Positions 42,899 to 51,058 of a stretch of DNA of 64,000 bases are shown piece after piece. Source of the stretch: Kaistia dalseonensis (GTDB lineage: Bacteria > Pseudomonadota > Alphaproteobacteria > Rhizobiales > Kaistiaceae); assembly GCF_030814715.1 (NCBI RefSeq), contig NZ_JAUSVO010000001.1, positions 620,001-684,000 of the forward strand. The letters run 5' to 3'. Under the pieces are notes generated by a model. It saw only the letters and a program-made list of their open reading frames with translations, was not told the origin of the DNA and ran no database searches. Position 1 is the first letter of the stretch; every line of letters starts with the position of its first letter. The translations under genes and the position numbers were made by a program.

Positions 42899-43938
42899 GG
42901 TCGGCTTGCCTCGAAGGGGATGGTCAGATTGCGGGTGCGCTCGAGCCAGCTTGGGACTGGCAACCCTTTTTCGCGCAGGAAGGCCGGGTTGAACAGCTTG
43001 GATTGGTAACGCGTGCCATAGTCGCACAGAATGGTCACGATCGTATGCCCCGGCCCGAGCGTCTTGGCGAGCCGGATCGCCCCGGCGATGTTGACGCCGG
43101 ACGAGCCGCCGAGCACCAAGCCCTCATGCTCCGCCAGATCGAAGACGATATCGAGCGCTTCGCTGTCGGTGATCTGATAGGCGGCATCGACGGGCGCGCC
43201 TTCGAGATTGGCCGTGATGCGGCCCTGTCCGATGCCCTCGGTGATCGAAGAGCCTTCGGCCTTCAGGACGCCGGTGGTGTAGTAGCTGTAGAGCGATGCG
43301 CCGAGCGGATCGGCGAGCGCGATGACGACGTTCGGGTTGCGCTTCTTCAGCGCGATGCCGACGCCGGCGAGCGTCCCGCCCGAGCCGACGGCTGAGACGA
43401 AGCCATCGACCTTGCCGTCCGTCTGCTCCCAGATCTCGGGACCGGTCGTGTCGATATGGGCCTGCCTGTTCGCGACATTGTCGAACTGGTTGGCCCAGAT
43501 TGCGCCGTTCGGCTCGGTCTTGGCGAGTTCGAGCGCGAGCCGGCCCGAAAGGCGGACGTAATTGTTCGGGTCCTTGTAGGGGACAGCGGGAACCTCGACC
43601 AGCGTGGCGCCGGCGAGACGGAGCGCATCCTTCTTCTCCTGCGACTGCGTTTCCGGAATAACGATCACAGTCTTGAAGCCGAGCGCGCTGGCGACGAGCG
43701 CCAGTCCGATGCCGGTGTTCCCCGCCGTGCCTTCGACGATCGTTCCGCCCGGCCGCAACTGGCCCTTGGCGATCGCGTCCTGCACGATGAAGAGCGCGGC
43801 ACGGTCCTTGACCGACTGGCCGGGATTCAGGAACTCCGCCTTGCCCAGGATATTGCAGCCGGTCTCCTTCGAGGCCCGGCGCAGCCGGATCAGCGGCGTG
43901 TTTCCGATCGCTTCGATGACGGTGGGCAATACGGCCAT
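42895..43938 (-). CDS. cysK: Cysteine synthase A
   Basis: 347 residues, fold-type II PLP enzyme. It opens with AIGNTPLIRLRRASKETGCNILGKAE. The PLP lysine lies in EFLNPGQSVKDRAALFIVQDA, and the phosphate-binding loop is GTAGNTGIGLALVA; SAVGSGGTLAGVGIALK and LGGSSGVNIAGAIRLA follow. It makes L-cysteine from O-acetylserine and sulfide in the cytosol. It is about 25-35 residues longer than CysK of Escherichia coli, with a C-terminal tail (FLREKGLPVPSWLERTRNL) seen in other alphaproteobacterial members. It heads a minus-strand group with the AlaX-like, sseA and MOSC genes. Confidence 0.91.
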   Translation of the reverse strand: MAVLPTVIEAIGNTPLIRLRRASKETGCNILGKAEFLNPGQSVKDRAALFIVQDAIAKGQLRPGGTIVEGTAGNTGIGLALVASALGFKTVIVIPETQSQEKKDALRLAGATLVEVPAVPYKDPNNYVRLSGRLALELAKTEPNGAIWANQFDNVANRQAHIDTTGPEIWEQTDGKVDGFVSAVGSGGTLAGVGIALKKRNPNVVIALADPLGASLYSYYTTGVLKAEGSSITEGIGQGRITANLEGAPVDAAYQITDSEALDIVFDLAEHEGLVLGGSSGVNIAGAIRLAKTLGPGHTIVTILCDYGTRYQSKLFNPAFLREKGLPVPSWLERTRNLTIPFEASRP

Positions 43939-43965
43939 GATGTCTTTCGCGCTTGTCTTGAGAGG

Positions 43966-44012
43966 CTAGAGCAAGTTCGCCTCACATTGAAGCGGACAGG
44001 CTTTTCGTGTCG
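43966..44012. repeat. Second copy of the CTAGAGCA intergenic element
   Basis: Begins CTAGAGCAAGTTCGCC and contains TTGAAGCGGACAGG and TTTTCGTG, matching in order the CTAGAGCA, GAAGCGG and TTCGCGTG blocks of the copy at 3873-3935 (reverse orientation). It lies upstream of cysK in a 247-base gap. Confidence 0.4.
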
Positions 44013-44185
44013 ATTGCCGGCAGCCGCGTTTCCCCGCAAACCGTTCCTCGTTCTGCGGGAAGAGCAGGAGCCGACCGCCACCAGACTTGCTGCAATGCGC
44101 GCGGAACCGCAAAGCACCATTCCGCGCGTCGGTGTCGGCTCAGGGAAAAATATTCCGGAAATCAGGGTGTCGGCGCAACGGTTGA

Positions 44186-45607
44186 TCAGCCGGCGTCCTG
44201 CGTCGAGGCGAACGCGCGCAGCGCGCGCTCTCGGCTCGCCGAGAGGTCGACCAAGGGCGGCGGGTAGTCGAGCCGTTTTGCGCTCGTCCAGGGCTTGTGA
44301 ATCTGCTTCGCCGGCAGACCCGCGAGCTCGGGCACGAAGCGGCGGATGTAGGCGCCCTCCGGATCGAATTTCTCACCCTGCAGCACGGGATTGAAGATGC
44401 GGAAATAGGGCGCGGCATCGGCGCCGGAGCCCGCCACCCATTGCCAGCCGGCCGGGTTGTTGGCGGCATCCGCGTCGACCAGCGTATCCCAGAACCACGC
44501 CTCGCCGAGGCGCCAGTCCGCGAGCAGGTTCTTGATCAGGAATGAGGCCGTGATCATGCGGACGCGATTATGCATCCAGCCGGTCTGCCAGAGCTGGCGC
44601 ATGCCGGCATCGACGATCGGGTAGCCGGTCCGGCCGCGCTGCCAGGCCGCAAGCAGGGCGGGCTCGGGCTGTGACCATGGAAAGCTGTCGAAGCGCGGCT
44701 GGAAATTCGCGCTGGCGAGATCGGGCCGATGATAGAGCAGGTGCCAGGAGAATTCCCGCCACCCGAGTTCCGACAGGAATTTCGTCCGGTCCGGCCCACC
44801 TCGGTCCCTTTCATCGCCGCCGTTCAGCGCATGCCAGATCTGGAACGGACTGATCTCGCCGAAGCGCAGATGCGGCGAAAGGCGCGACGTCGCCTCGATT
44901 GCCGGTTCATCGCGATGCCCGGCATAGAGGGCAAGCCTTTGCTTGAGAAAGGCGTCGAGACGCGAAGCGGCGCCCGCCTCGCCCGGTGTCCATTCCGCAC
45001 GCAGGCCTTCGGACCAGTCGGGATGGCTGGGCAACAGGCGCCAATCGACGAGCATTTCGCTGGAAATCACGGTGGCCGAGCCGGGCCAGCGCTTTGGTGC
45101 GGGGAGGGGTAGGCGCGGCTCCATCCGACCAAGGCAGGAGCGCCAGAACGGCGTGAAGACGCGAAACGGCTGGTCGCTGCCCGAACGGATCGTCCACGGC
45201 TCGAACAGCAGGTTGGCGTGGAAGCTCTCCGCCGCTACGCCCCTCGCACGGAGGTCGGTCTTGATATCGGCGTCGATATCGCGCTCGGGCTGGCTGTAGC
45301 GGCGGTTCCAGACCACGGCGCCGGCGCCGAGTTCATCGGCCAGATCCAGCACGACGTCGCGCGCGCGGCCACGGCGGAGGATCAGCCTCTGGCCCGAACG
45401 CTTCAGCGCGGCGCCGAGCGCTACCAGCGAATGATGCAGCCACCAGCGGCTGGCGGCGCCGAGCGGGCGAAGACCCGTGCTCGTCTCGTCGAGAACATAG
45501 AGCAGGGCGATGGGCGCCCCACGTTCGATGGCATCGGTGAGCGCCGGGTTGTCGGCCAGGCGAAGATCATCGCGAAACCAGACAATGGTCGGTTGCGGGT
45601 TCGCCAT
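44186..45607 (-). CDS. phrB: Deoxyribodipyrimidine photolyase
   Basis: 473 residues from ATG 45607 (MANPQPTIVWFRDDLRLADNP); the open frame continues far upstream in phase but there it only shadows the acyltransferase gene. The N-terminal Rossmann-like domain (residues 1-130) would bind the antenna cofactor. The C-terminal FAD domain has SRLSPHLRFGEISPFQIWHAL, LGWREFSWHLLYHRP, WQRGRTGYPIVDAGMRQLWQTGWMHNRVRM and NPAGWQWVAGSGADAAPYFRIFNP, the class I CPD photolyase signature with electron-transfer tryptophans. It repairs cyclobutane pyrimidine dimers using blue light. It starts 8 bases after the acyltransferase gene. Confidence 0.93.
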   Translation of the reverse strand: MANPQPTIVWFRDDLRLADNPALTDAIERGAPIALLYVLDETSTGLRPLGAASRWWLHHSLVALGAALKRSGQRLILRRGRARDVVLDLADELGAGAVVWNRRYSQPERDIDADIKTDLRARGVAAESFHANLLFEPWTIRSGSDQPFRVFTPFWRSCLGRMEPRLPLPAPKRWPGSATVISSEMLVDWRLLPSHPDWSEGLRAEWTPGEAGAASRLDAFLKQRLALYAGHRDEPAIEATSRLSPHLRFGEISPFQIWHALNGGDERDRGGPDRTKFLSELGWREFSWHLLYHRPDLASANFQPRFDSFPWSQPEPALLAAWQRGRTGYPIVDAGMRQLWQTGWMHNRVRMITASFLIKNLLADWRLGEAWFWDTLVDADAANNPAGWQWVAGSGADAAPYFRIFNPVLQGEKFDPEGAYIRRFVPELAGLPAKQIHKPWTSAKRLDYPPPLVDLSASRERALRAFASTQDAG

Positions 45608-45615
45608 GGATTGGC

Positions 45616-46647
45616 TCACTCCGCCGGGGCCAGCGTGGCGCGTGACGGCGCAAGCCGCGCCCAGGCCGGCCGTTCGAACAGGAAGCGCAGTCTCGTGCCA
45701 CGGACCAGCCAGAAGAACAGGATCGGCGTGGTGGCTGCGACAGCGGTCACGATCAGCGAGACCCAGCCGAGATCCGCGATGATGCCGGTCCTGAGCAAGA
45801 TCGTGCGCGTCACCGCCATGGGCAGAAAGAAGGCGAGATAGATGACGATCGAGTTCTGCCCGCAATAGCGCAAGGCGCGCATCGCATGGGCCTTGGAGAG
45901 CAGCGCGGAGAACGAGACGACGGCGCCCGCACCGGCGAGCCCGAGCGCAAGGCTCGCAAAGGGCAGCTCGGAATAGCCGCCGAAGACGGCCAGATATTCG
46001 ACGATCGCCCAGAGGACCAGACCGGCGGCGGCAACCCACGGCCGCGCGATCACCGACGCTGCCAGGCGGAAGATATGCGGCGCGAAGACGTAGCCGGAGT
46101 AGAAATAGACGAAGCGGGACGCGAACTCGTCGGGAACGACCCATCCGGTCTCGATCGGCGCGATCTCGAGAGCCGCGGCGGCGAGCCACACGATCCACCA
46201 TGGCACGCGGCGCAAGAGCTTGGTCACCGCGAAAAAGATCGGCAGCAGATAGATGAACCAGAGTGTCCCGAAGGGATCGACAAAGGCGAGGGCGAACTGA
46301 CGAAACGCCTCGATTGCGCCATCCTCGGCGATCATGCCCGGCGCCTTGAAGGCGAACTGGATGATCAGCCACAGAATGTAGAAATAGGCGAAATGAACGA
46401 TCTTGCGATCGGCATAGCTGCGCCAGTCGCGATCGATCACCTGAGCCAGGAAGAGGCCCGATATCATGAAGAAGTCGGGCATCCGGAAGGGCTTGGCGAA
46501 GGCGACGACATAGGTCATCCAGCCTTCCGCGCCTGCGGCCTTTTCCACGCCCAGCGTCGAGTGCATCATCACCACCATGATGATGCAGAAGCCCTTCGCG
46601 TAATCGACCCAATCGATGCGCGGACGTTCAGCCGAAATCGACGCCAA
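45616..46647 (-). CDS. Acyltransferase family 3 membrane protein
   Basis: 343 residues with about ten membrane helices. The opening RIDWVDYAKGFCIIMVVMMH and the following FRMPDFFMISGLFLAQVIDRDW are the family 3 (fucose 4-O-acetylase-like) signature, with the conserved His in MMHST and Arg in FRMPDFF. Such proteins O-acetylate surface polysaccharides or membrane glycans using acyl-CoA. It lies 8 bases upstream of the photolyase gene, so the two may be co-transcribed. The exopolysaccharide locus 35 kb away is one possible target, but nothing in the sequence ties them together. Confidence 0.86.
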   Translation of the reverse strand: MASISAERPRIDWVDYAKGFCIIMVVMMHSTLGVEKAAGAEGWMTYVVAFAKPFRMPDFFMISGLFLAQVIDRDWRSYADRKIVHFAYFYILWLIIQFAFKAPGMIAEDGAIEAFRQFALAFVDPFGTLWFIYLLPIFFAVTKLLRRVPWWIVWLAAAALEIAPIETGWVVPDEFASRFVYFYSGYVFAPHIFRLAASVIARPWVAAAGLVLWAIVEYLAVFGGYSELPFASLALGLAGAGAVVSFSALLSKAHAMRALRYCGQNSIVIYLAFFLPMAVTRTILLRTGIIADLGWVSLIVTAVAATTPILFFWLVRGTRLRFLFERPAWARLAPSRATLAPAE

Positions 46648-46807
46648 CCGGGAATGCTCCGACCTGAGAGAACGCCATTCTAGCCGCCGGCCGTCGCGGC
46701 CAGGTTAATGCGCGCGCATCGTGGCCCGGATCCGCCTGTCCCATGTCACGCCTTGCCCGCGGTACCGACAGGGCAGGGCGCGCCCTCGCCGAACACCAGC
46801 CTTGCGG

Positions 46808-47143
46808 CTAGTGGACGAGCCGCTTGGCCGCGCAACGCTTGTCGACGGCGAGCTTGATCAGCGCCTGGCGTTCGCCGCGCGCATGGGCCAGCATCTGGTC
46901 ATATTCGGGATTGGGCGTCGGGATCGCGAACAGCACGAACCAGATGGTCGGGCTGCGCTTGAAATTGTCCCAGCTGTTGTTGGCGCTGCCGATCTTGACG
47001 TTCAACGCCTGGATACGCGCAGCGATCTGGTCGCAATTGAGCTTGCGATAGGGAGCCGGATTGACGGGCGTCACGTCAGGCTGGGCAATCGCGCCTGTCG
47101 TCAACCCTGCCAGCACGAACAAAGCGGCGATGGCTCGTCTCAT
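46808..47143 (-). CDS. Small exported protein of unknown function
   Basis: 111 residues from ATG 47143; the open frame to 47257 lacks a better site. A Sec signal peptide MRRAIAALFVLAGLTTGAIA ends before QPDVTP. The mature part has YRKLNCDQIAARIQALNVKI and a central hydrophobic stretch SPTIWFVLFAIPTPNPEYD, then a helical end with HARGERQALIKLAVDKRCAAK. Two cysteines (in LNCDQ and KRCAAK) could form a disulfide. Similar small periplasmic proteins are common in Hyphomicrobiales and have no assigned role. The next gene upstream is the small lipoprotein at 47306-47470, on the same strand. Confidence 0.68.
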   Translation of the reverse strand: MRRAIAALFVLAGLTTGAIAQPDVTPVNPAPYRKLNCDQIAARIQALNVKIGSANNSWDNFKRSPTIWFVLFAIPTPNPEYDQMLAHARGERQALIKLAVDKRCAAKRLVH

Positions 47144-47305
47144 CGGTCTTCTCCTGCAACAAATCTCGACCTGCCGCAGCTTTCGAGCGGCCCCGGTCTC
47201 TGGTCTCCCCGGCGTCCGGCCGGATGGAGGCCCGTGCGTGCCATCGCGCGGCGACAAGCAGGCCGGACGTGCGCCGGCCTGCTGTGCCTCGTGCTTCGCG
47301 CGCGA

Positions 47306-47470
47306 TCAGCGGCGGCCCGAGCAATCCTCGATATTCGCCGAGCCGCCGGCGCCGCAGGCATTCGGGGGATTGTCCATTGCCTGGATGGCGGCGGAATTCG
47401 GGTTGCTCGTGCAGCCGGCAAAACCAGCGCAGCCCGCCAACAGAGCGATCGACATCATTAACACACGCAT
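47306..47470 (-). CDS. Very small lipoprotein (54 residues)
   Basis: A complete frame from ATG 47470 to TGA 47306, preceded by GGGGAGCTAAG. The sequence begins MRVLMMSIALLAGCAGFAGC, which offers two overlapping lipoboxes (LAGC with Cys14, FAGC with Cys20); the second is followed by TSNPNSAA. The mature peptide is short (about 34-40 residues) and contains NPPNACGAGGSANIEDCSG, with two cysteines. It is too short for common gene-length cut-offs and may be missed in annotation. It could be a small envelope lipoprotein of the entericidin-like kind, but I see no firm family match. Confidence 0.6.
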   Translation of the reverse strand: MRVLMMSIALLAGCAGFAGCTSNPNSAAIQAMDNPPNACGAGGSANIEDCSGRR

Positions 47471-48247
47471 TCTTAGCTCCCCATGGTCCCCTAGACCTAC
47501 CGATCGGGATCGACCGGCTTCAGCTCAGCCGTCATTCCCGGCATTGAGTTTCTCAGTCCGCTTTCCCTCGTCGATCGGCAGGGTCTGCAGATATCCACAT
47601 TCGGTCGCCTATGCCCTGGAGGCGAGGCATAGTGCCTCCGGGCACGAGCCACCGCGCAACTTGTCGTCGATGGGCCGGTCGAGCGCGCGCATCAGGTCCG
47701 GCGGCATGCAGACGCCGGCAAGCGTCGCATCGATCCTCGGGCGCCCGCGCGATATCCGGTCAAAGGTCGGCATCTCGATCATCAATAAACGATAGCGGAA
47801 AAGGCTGTTGGCGACAATGAGCGCCGCAAAGGCGGACGCCGCCAGCTTGAGGGCCGGATGCTCCTGAGCCTCCGGGTTTCGGCGCCTCTGACCACCCAGC
47901 CGTCGCGCCCAAGCCAAGCCTTGGAGCGTTGAGCCTCCGAGCAGCCGTTTCCCCCGGCCTTTGCTGTGCCGTTCGAAAGCTCCCTCAAGACACAGGCGCG
48001 GCAGACTGAGGCTCCTCGAAGATCAATCCAATGGCCGCCCGCCGCCCGTCGGACAACTGCCATCGGCTGTTCGGCCACCATTGGCGACGGGGCGCCTGTC
48101 CGAGGCCCTGGGGCATGGTTGGTCCTGTCCCGGCGCGCACAGCCAAATGGCGTGGCGTCACGCGTGACCGCGCAATTCCACTTGCATTCCGCCCGCGGCT
48201 TTCGCATTGATCCGCGGCCGGCATGCAGCTGTGTTCACACGCGGTCC
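47471..48247. other. 777-base region ahead of tRNA-Ser with no secure gene
   Basis: One minus-strand frame (47609-47917, TTG start, 102 codons) contains a hydrophobic stretch ALKLAASAFAALIVANSLFR followed by MIEMPTFDRISRGRPRIDAT. It may be a real small membrane protein starting at an internal ATG near 47780, but it has no clear ribosome site and no family match. The rest carries no hairpin, repeat or promoter that I can support. Confidence 0.3.
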
Positions 48248-48337
48248 GGATGGGTGGCCGAGTGGTTTAAGGCAGCGGTCTTGAAAACCGCCGAGGGTGC
48301 AAGCCCTCCGTGGGTTCGAATCCCACCCCATCCGCCA
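48248..48337 (+). tRNA. tRNA-Ser (anticodon TGA)
   Basis: 90 nt with encoded CCA. Acceptor arms GGATGGG (48248-48254) and CCCATCC (48327-48333), discriminator G. Anticodon stem GCGGT/ACCGC with loop CTTGAAA gives TGA. A long variable arm (GAGGGTGCAAGCCCTC) is typical of tRNA-Ser, and the T-arm is GTGGGTTCGAATCCCAC. Confidence 0.97.
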
Positions 48338-48425
48338 TTTCTGATGCCTCGATGACCGCTCAAAACGGCTGAATGCCGCCAGAACAGCCGATATCAGCCA
48401 TTGACGCGGAGCGCTAGATGGGGAC

Positions 48426-48450
48426 TTCTGTACCAACTATTGTACCAGAA
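48426..48450. repeat. Paired TGTACCA motifs downstream of tRNA-Ser
   Basis: TGTACCA occurs at 48429-48435 and 48441-48447, 12 bases apart, within TTCTGTACCAACTATTGTAC. Closely spaced TGTACCA repeats a short distance from a tRNA 3' end resemble the arm-type or remnant sites left by tyrosine-recombinase islands. No integrase gene and no repeat of the tRNA 3' end were found. Confidence 0.35.
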
Positions 48451-48509
48451 GATGGTCTCGGCGGGGTTCGGATGCCCACCACGCCAACGGGCGGGCATGA
48501 CAAGCGTTG

Positions 48510-49259
48510 TCACACTGCCACGAAGCCGCCGTCGACGAAGAGTTCCTCGCCGCCCACGAAGCTGCTTTCGTCCGATGCCAGAAACAGCACGGCTTTGGCG
48601 ATCTCTTCGGTCTGAGCCAGCCTGCCGAATGGAATGGTCTGCTTCATCCAGTCCTCGGAACCAGCATTGCTTTGCAGATAGCTGTGCATCGCCGGGGTCA
48701 GGACCATGCCGGGTGAAACGACGTTCACACGAATGCCCCGGCTCTTCAGATCCGTTGTCCAAGTGCGCGCGAAAGAGCGGATCGCCGCCTTTGTGGCGCT
48801 GTAGATGGACAAGTTCGGAAACCCCTTGCTCCCCGCGCCTGATCCAGCCAACACGATGGCACCCCCGGCGGACATTAGTGGCAGTGCTTTTTGCACGGTG
48901 AAGACCGTGCCCTTCACGTTGATGCCAAATACGCGGTCAAGATGGTCTTCCTCAATACCACCGATAGGGGCGGATTCGGACACTCCAGCATTGGCGAATA
49001 CAACGTCCACCCGCCCGTGATCGCGCTTTATCTGAGCGTAGAGCCTGTCGAGGTGGTCGAGATCGCTGACATCGCCCTGGACACCGATGGCACCATCGCC
49101 GATTTCGTCGAGTGCCTCGTCCAGGCGCTCTTGCCGACGGCCCGTAATGTAGACCTTGGCGCCTTCCGCGGCGAAGGACTTGGCCGTGGTCAAGCCGATG
49201 CCGTCTGTACCGCCCGTGATCGCCACGACTTTGTCATCGAATCGCTTGGTCATTCTCAT
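48510..49259 (-). CDS. Short-chain dehydrogenase/reductase
   Basis: 249 residues, classical SDR. Cofactor motif VVAITGGTDGIGLTTAKSFA, NAGVS motif in VFANAGVSESAPIG, catalytic Ser in VLAGSGAGSKG region, and Y-x3-K in IYSATKAAIRSFAR. The residue pattern after the second strand (YITGRRQERLDEA) suggests NADP(H). It is divergent from a TetR gene, with inverted repeats between them, a layout usual for an SDR induced by its own substrate or a related toxic compound. The C-terminus is VGGEELFVDGGFVAV. The substrate is unknown. Confidence 0.9.
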   Translation of the reverse strand: MRMTKRFDDKVVAITGGTDGIGLTTAKSFAAEGAKVYITGRRQERLDEALDEIGDGAIGVQGDVSDLDHLDRLYAQIKRDHGRVDVVFANAGVSESAPIGGIEEDHLDRVFGINVKGTVFTVQKALPLMSAGGAIVLAGSGAGSKGFPNLSIYSATKAAIRSFARTWTTDLKSRGIRVNVVSPGMVLTPAMHSYLQSNAGSEDWMKQTIPFGRLAQTEEIAKAVLFLASDESSFVGGEELFVDGGFVAV

Positions 49260-49278
49260 TGCCCGCTATCTCATTAAC

Positions 49279-49316
49279 TGGAGGGTTGCTCCACTTACGA
49301 TATGGAGGCATCCTCC
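49279..49316. promoter_or_regulatory. Operator-like inverted repeats between the SDR and TetR genes
   Basis: Overlapping dyads: TGGAG-N5-CTCCA (49279-49293), CTCCA-N9-TGGAG (49289-49307) and GGAGG-CAT-CCTCC (49304-49316). They cover the region between the two start codons and are the expected binding site of the TetR protein. Confidence 0.6.
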
Positions 49317-49333
49317 GTTTGGCAAGAGCGGTG

Positions 49334-49900
49334 ATGAGGCCTTTTTTGACGGATGAGACTTCTTTGCGAGCCGATGCCCAGCGCAACAGGGAGCGGATCC
49401 TTGCTGCGGCCGAAGAGGTCTTTCTCGAGCGAGGTGCCGGCGCCTCGCTGGAAGACGTCGCGAAGCGCGCTGGCGTGGGAATCGGGACGCTCTACCGTCG
49501 TTTTGCGACACGAGAGGAATTGCTGGCGGCGACCTACAGCGCCCGCTTCTTGGCGCTGGCCGAGAGCAGTCGTGCCAGGGACGCCGATATTGGCCCGCTA
49601 GACGGGCTGCGCGCCTATCTTGAAGAGCTCGTCCGACACACGAGCGTATACCGGGGCCTTGCAGCAACGCTCGGGACAGTCATGCAGGTCGGAACGCCCG
49701 GTTGCGTGGCAACAAGCGAGGAGGGGGCTCGGCTTTTGCGTCGCGCGCAAGAGGCTGGGGTCATTCGGCCTGATATCAGCTTCAATGATCTGATCTGCGT
49801 GGCGGTCGCAATCTCGCTCGCTATCGAGCAAGACAGTTCACCGCAAACGCGCATAGCTCATCTGGTCGGCGTGTTCATCGATGGAATGGCAGTGCACTGA
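49334..49900 (+). CDS. TetR-family regulator of the divergent SDR gene
   Basis: 188 residues from ATG 49334, the first start after the operator; the longer frame from 49259 would run through the operator. The N-terminal HTH is clear (RADAQRNRERILAAAEEVFL, EDVAKRAGVGIGTLYRRFATREELLAA). The C-terminal ligand domain (about 75-188) is helical, with VRHTSVYRGLAATLGTVMQV. Such regulators repress themselves and the divergent enzyme until a small ligand binds. The inverted repeats at 49279-49316 are the likely target. Ligand unknown. Confidence 0.88.
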   Translation: MRPFLTDETSLRADAQRNRERILAAAEEVFLERGAGASLEDVAKRAGVGIGTLYRRFATREELLAATYSARFLALAESSRARDADIGPLDGLRAYLEELVRHTSVYRGLAATLGTVMQVGTPGCVATSEEGARLLRRAQEAGVIRPDISFNDLICVAVAISLAIEQDSSPQTRIAHLVGVFIDGMAVH

Positions 49901-50234
49901 GGCGCCGGGTCTCCGGGCCTCAGATGGGTTCATTTGGCTGCTGCGATCGGGAAGAGGCTGCTCGAGCCGCGTCGAGGTCACGAGCCCTACCAACTCGGCC
50001 CCCTCCACTGGACACGGTCGCAATGTGCTCGGCGCCCTTCGGACGCTTGATCTCTTTTTAGCCGATCCCGGGATGGGTTGAGCCGACGGCCTCGGCGGCG
50101 CGGCGGCGTGATCGATCGCGTTCGGATAGGGCCGGTGCGAAGGTGCCCCACTGAGCGCGGCGGCGCTCGCCCATGTTCCATGTGGCTTGCCGAATGTCTC
50201 AGATCGCTATCGATGGTCGGCTCCCGGGCGCCAG
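49901..50234. other. Gene-free region between TetR and XRE genes
   Basis: 334 bases. One minus-strand frame reads through most of it (49838-50023) but overlaps the TetR gene and looks non-coding. A stretch near 49985-50010 resembles part of a tRNA D-arm on the minus strand (CCGAGTTGGTAGGGCTC), but no acceptor or anticodon stem can be formed. I see no hairpin or promoter worth listing. Confidence 0.3.
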
Positions 50235-50468
50235 CTACAGCTTCGGCGCCGCGGTCGTTTCGCCGTCGGGTTCATATTGGAGAATGTCCCCCGGCTGGCA
50301 GTCAAGGTAGCGGCAGATGGCTTCCAATGTGTCGAATCGCATGCCTTTGACCTTGCCCTGCCTGAGCAAGCTGAGATTCGCTTCGGTTATCCCGATATAT
50401 TCGGCAAGTTCCTTGGACTTTACATTGCGCAGCGCCAGCATCGCCGCAAGGTTCACTTTGATTGGCAT
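50235..50468 (-). CDS. XRE-family small regulator (YozG-type)
   Basis: 77 residues. Nearly the whole protein is one HTH: MPIKVNLAAMLALRNVKSKE, LAEYIGITEANLSLLRQGKVKGMRF, DTLEAICRYLDCQPGDILQY. It is the YozG/HTH_26 subfamily (Cro/CI type), whose members are found next to DUF2975 membrane proteins in many bacteria. It follows the DUF2975 gene by 5 bases, so both come from one promoter. The pair probably autoregulates through the twin 17-bp dyads at 51059-51117. Function beyond this is unknown. Confidence 0.9.
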   Translation of the reverse strand: MPIKVNLAAMLALRNVKSKELAEYIGITEANLSLLRQGKVKGMRFDTLEAICRYLDCQPGDILQYEPDGETTAAPKL

Positions 50469-50473
50469 GGCGA

Positions 50474-51016
50474 TCAGACGAACTGGCTGTTTTCTTCGGC
50501 GAGCACGGCGGCCTTTTCCATGGCCCAGGCCAAGGACGCGACCACGCCTGCAAACAGAGCGAGGATCATCACGTCAGAGCTGATGTCGATGGCGATCTGC
50601 TTCGGGCCCCCATTCCAGCTCAGCGCCAGCGTGAAGAGCATGCCTGCCAACGGCTTGGCCAAAGCGCTCAGCGCGGTACCCAGAGCAAAATCACGCAGCC
50701 CGGCTATGCCCTTGGCAGTGAACGGTCGCCCTGCCGCGAACTGAGTGAGACAGACGCGCAGCCGCAATAAGCCCCAGCTCATGGGCAGGAGATGCAGCAG
50801 CGCCGTGGCGATCGCGACAATCTGCATGCCGGCGCCGTGAACCAAGAGCTGGGAGCCGACCAGCCAATAGCCGATCGCCAGTGCCGGCAACAGCGCCGCC
50901 AGCCCCAACGCCACCACGCTCAACGCGCTGAACGCGATACGTGCCCGCGGCGACAGCCCCAAGGCCGCCTCCGACCCCACGGCACCAGAGAAGACGAGGC
51001 TGCTTTGGTTCTTCAT
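50474..51016 (-). CDS. DUF2975 membrane protein
   Basis: 180 residues with four membrane helices: IAFSALSVVALGLAALLPAL, GMQIVAIATALLHLLPMSWG, ALSALAKPLAGMLFTLALSW and DVMILALFAGVVASLAWAME. Between helices 2 and 3 lies LLRLRVCLTQFAAGRPFTAK, a segment typical of the family, and the C-terminus is KAAVLAEENSQFV. DUF2975 proteins occur as partners of YozG-type regulators; the pair has been proposed to respond to membrane or environmental state, with no proven mechanism. It is the first gene of a minus-strand pair, divergent from the small exported protein at 51130. Confidence 0.88.
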   Translation of the reverse strand: MKNQSSLVFSGAVGSEAALGLSPRARIAFSALSVVALGLAALLPALAIGYWLVGSQLLVHGAGMQIVAIATALLHLLPMSWGLLRLRVCLTQFAAGRPFTAKGIAGLRDFALGTALSALAKPLAGMLFTLALSWNGGPKQIAIDISSDVMILALFAGVVASLAWAMEKAAVLAEENSQFV

Positions 51017-51058
51017 GTTTCTCCCCCCTGCGAGCCGGCTCGAACTATGCGCCTGAAA

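Noticed and set aside
45608-46612. Photolyase frame open upstream, as if fused to another protein
   Set aside because: The upstream part is an out-of-frame shadow of the acyltransferase gene, and photolyase homologues begin at MANPQPTIVWFRDD.
48158-48436. Minus-strand ORF with the string MGWDSNPR
   Set aside because: This is the well-known artefact of translating the antisense of a tRNA-Ser gene.
48338-48509. Integrase remnant next to tRNA-Ser
   Set aside because: Only short TGTACCA repeats were seen; no recombinase motif (R..H-x-x-R..Y) can be read in any frame, so no pseudogene is called.
49960-50015. tRNA-like segment on the minus strand (CCGAGTTGGTAGGGCTC)
   Set aside because: Only a D-arm-like stretch is present; no acceptor, anticodon or T stem can be drawn.
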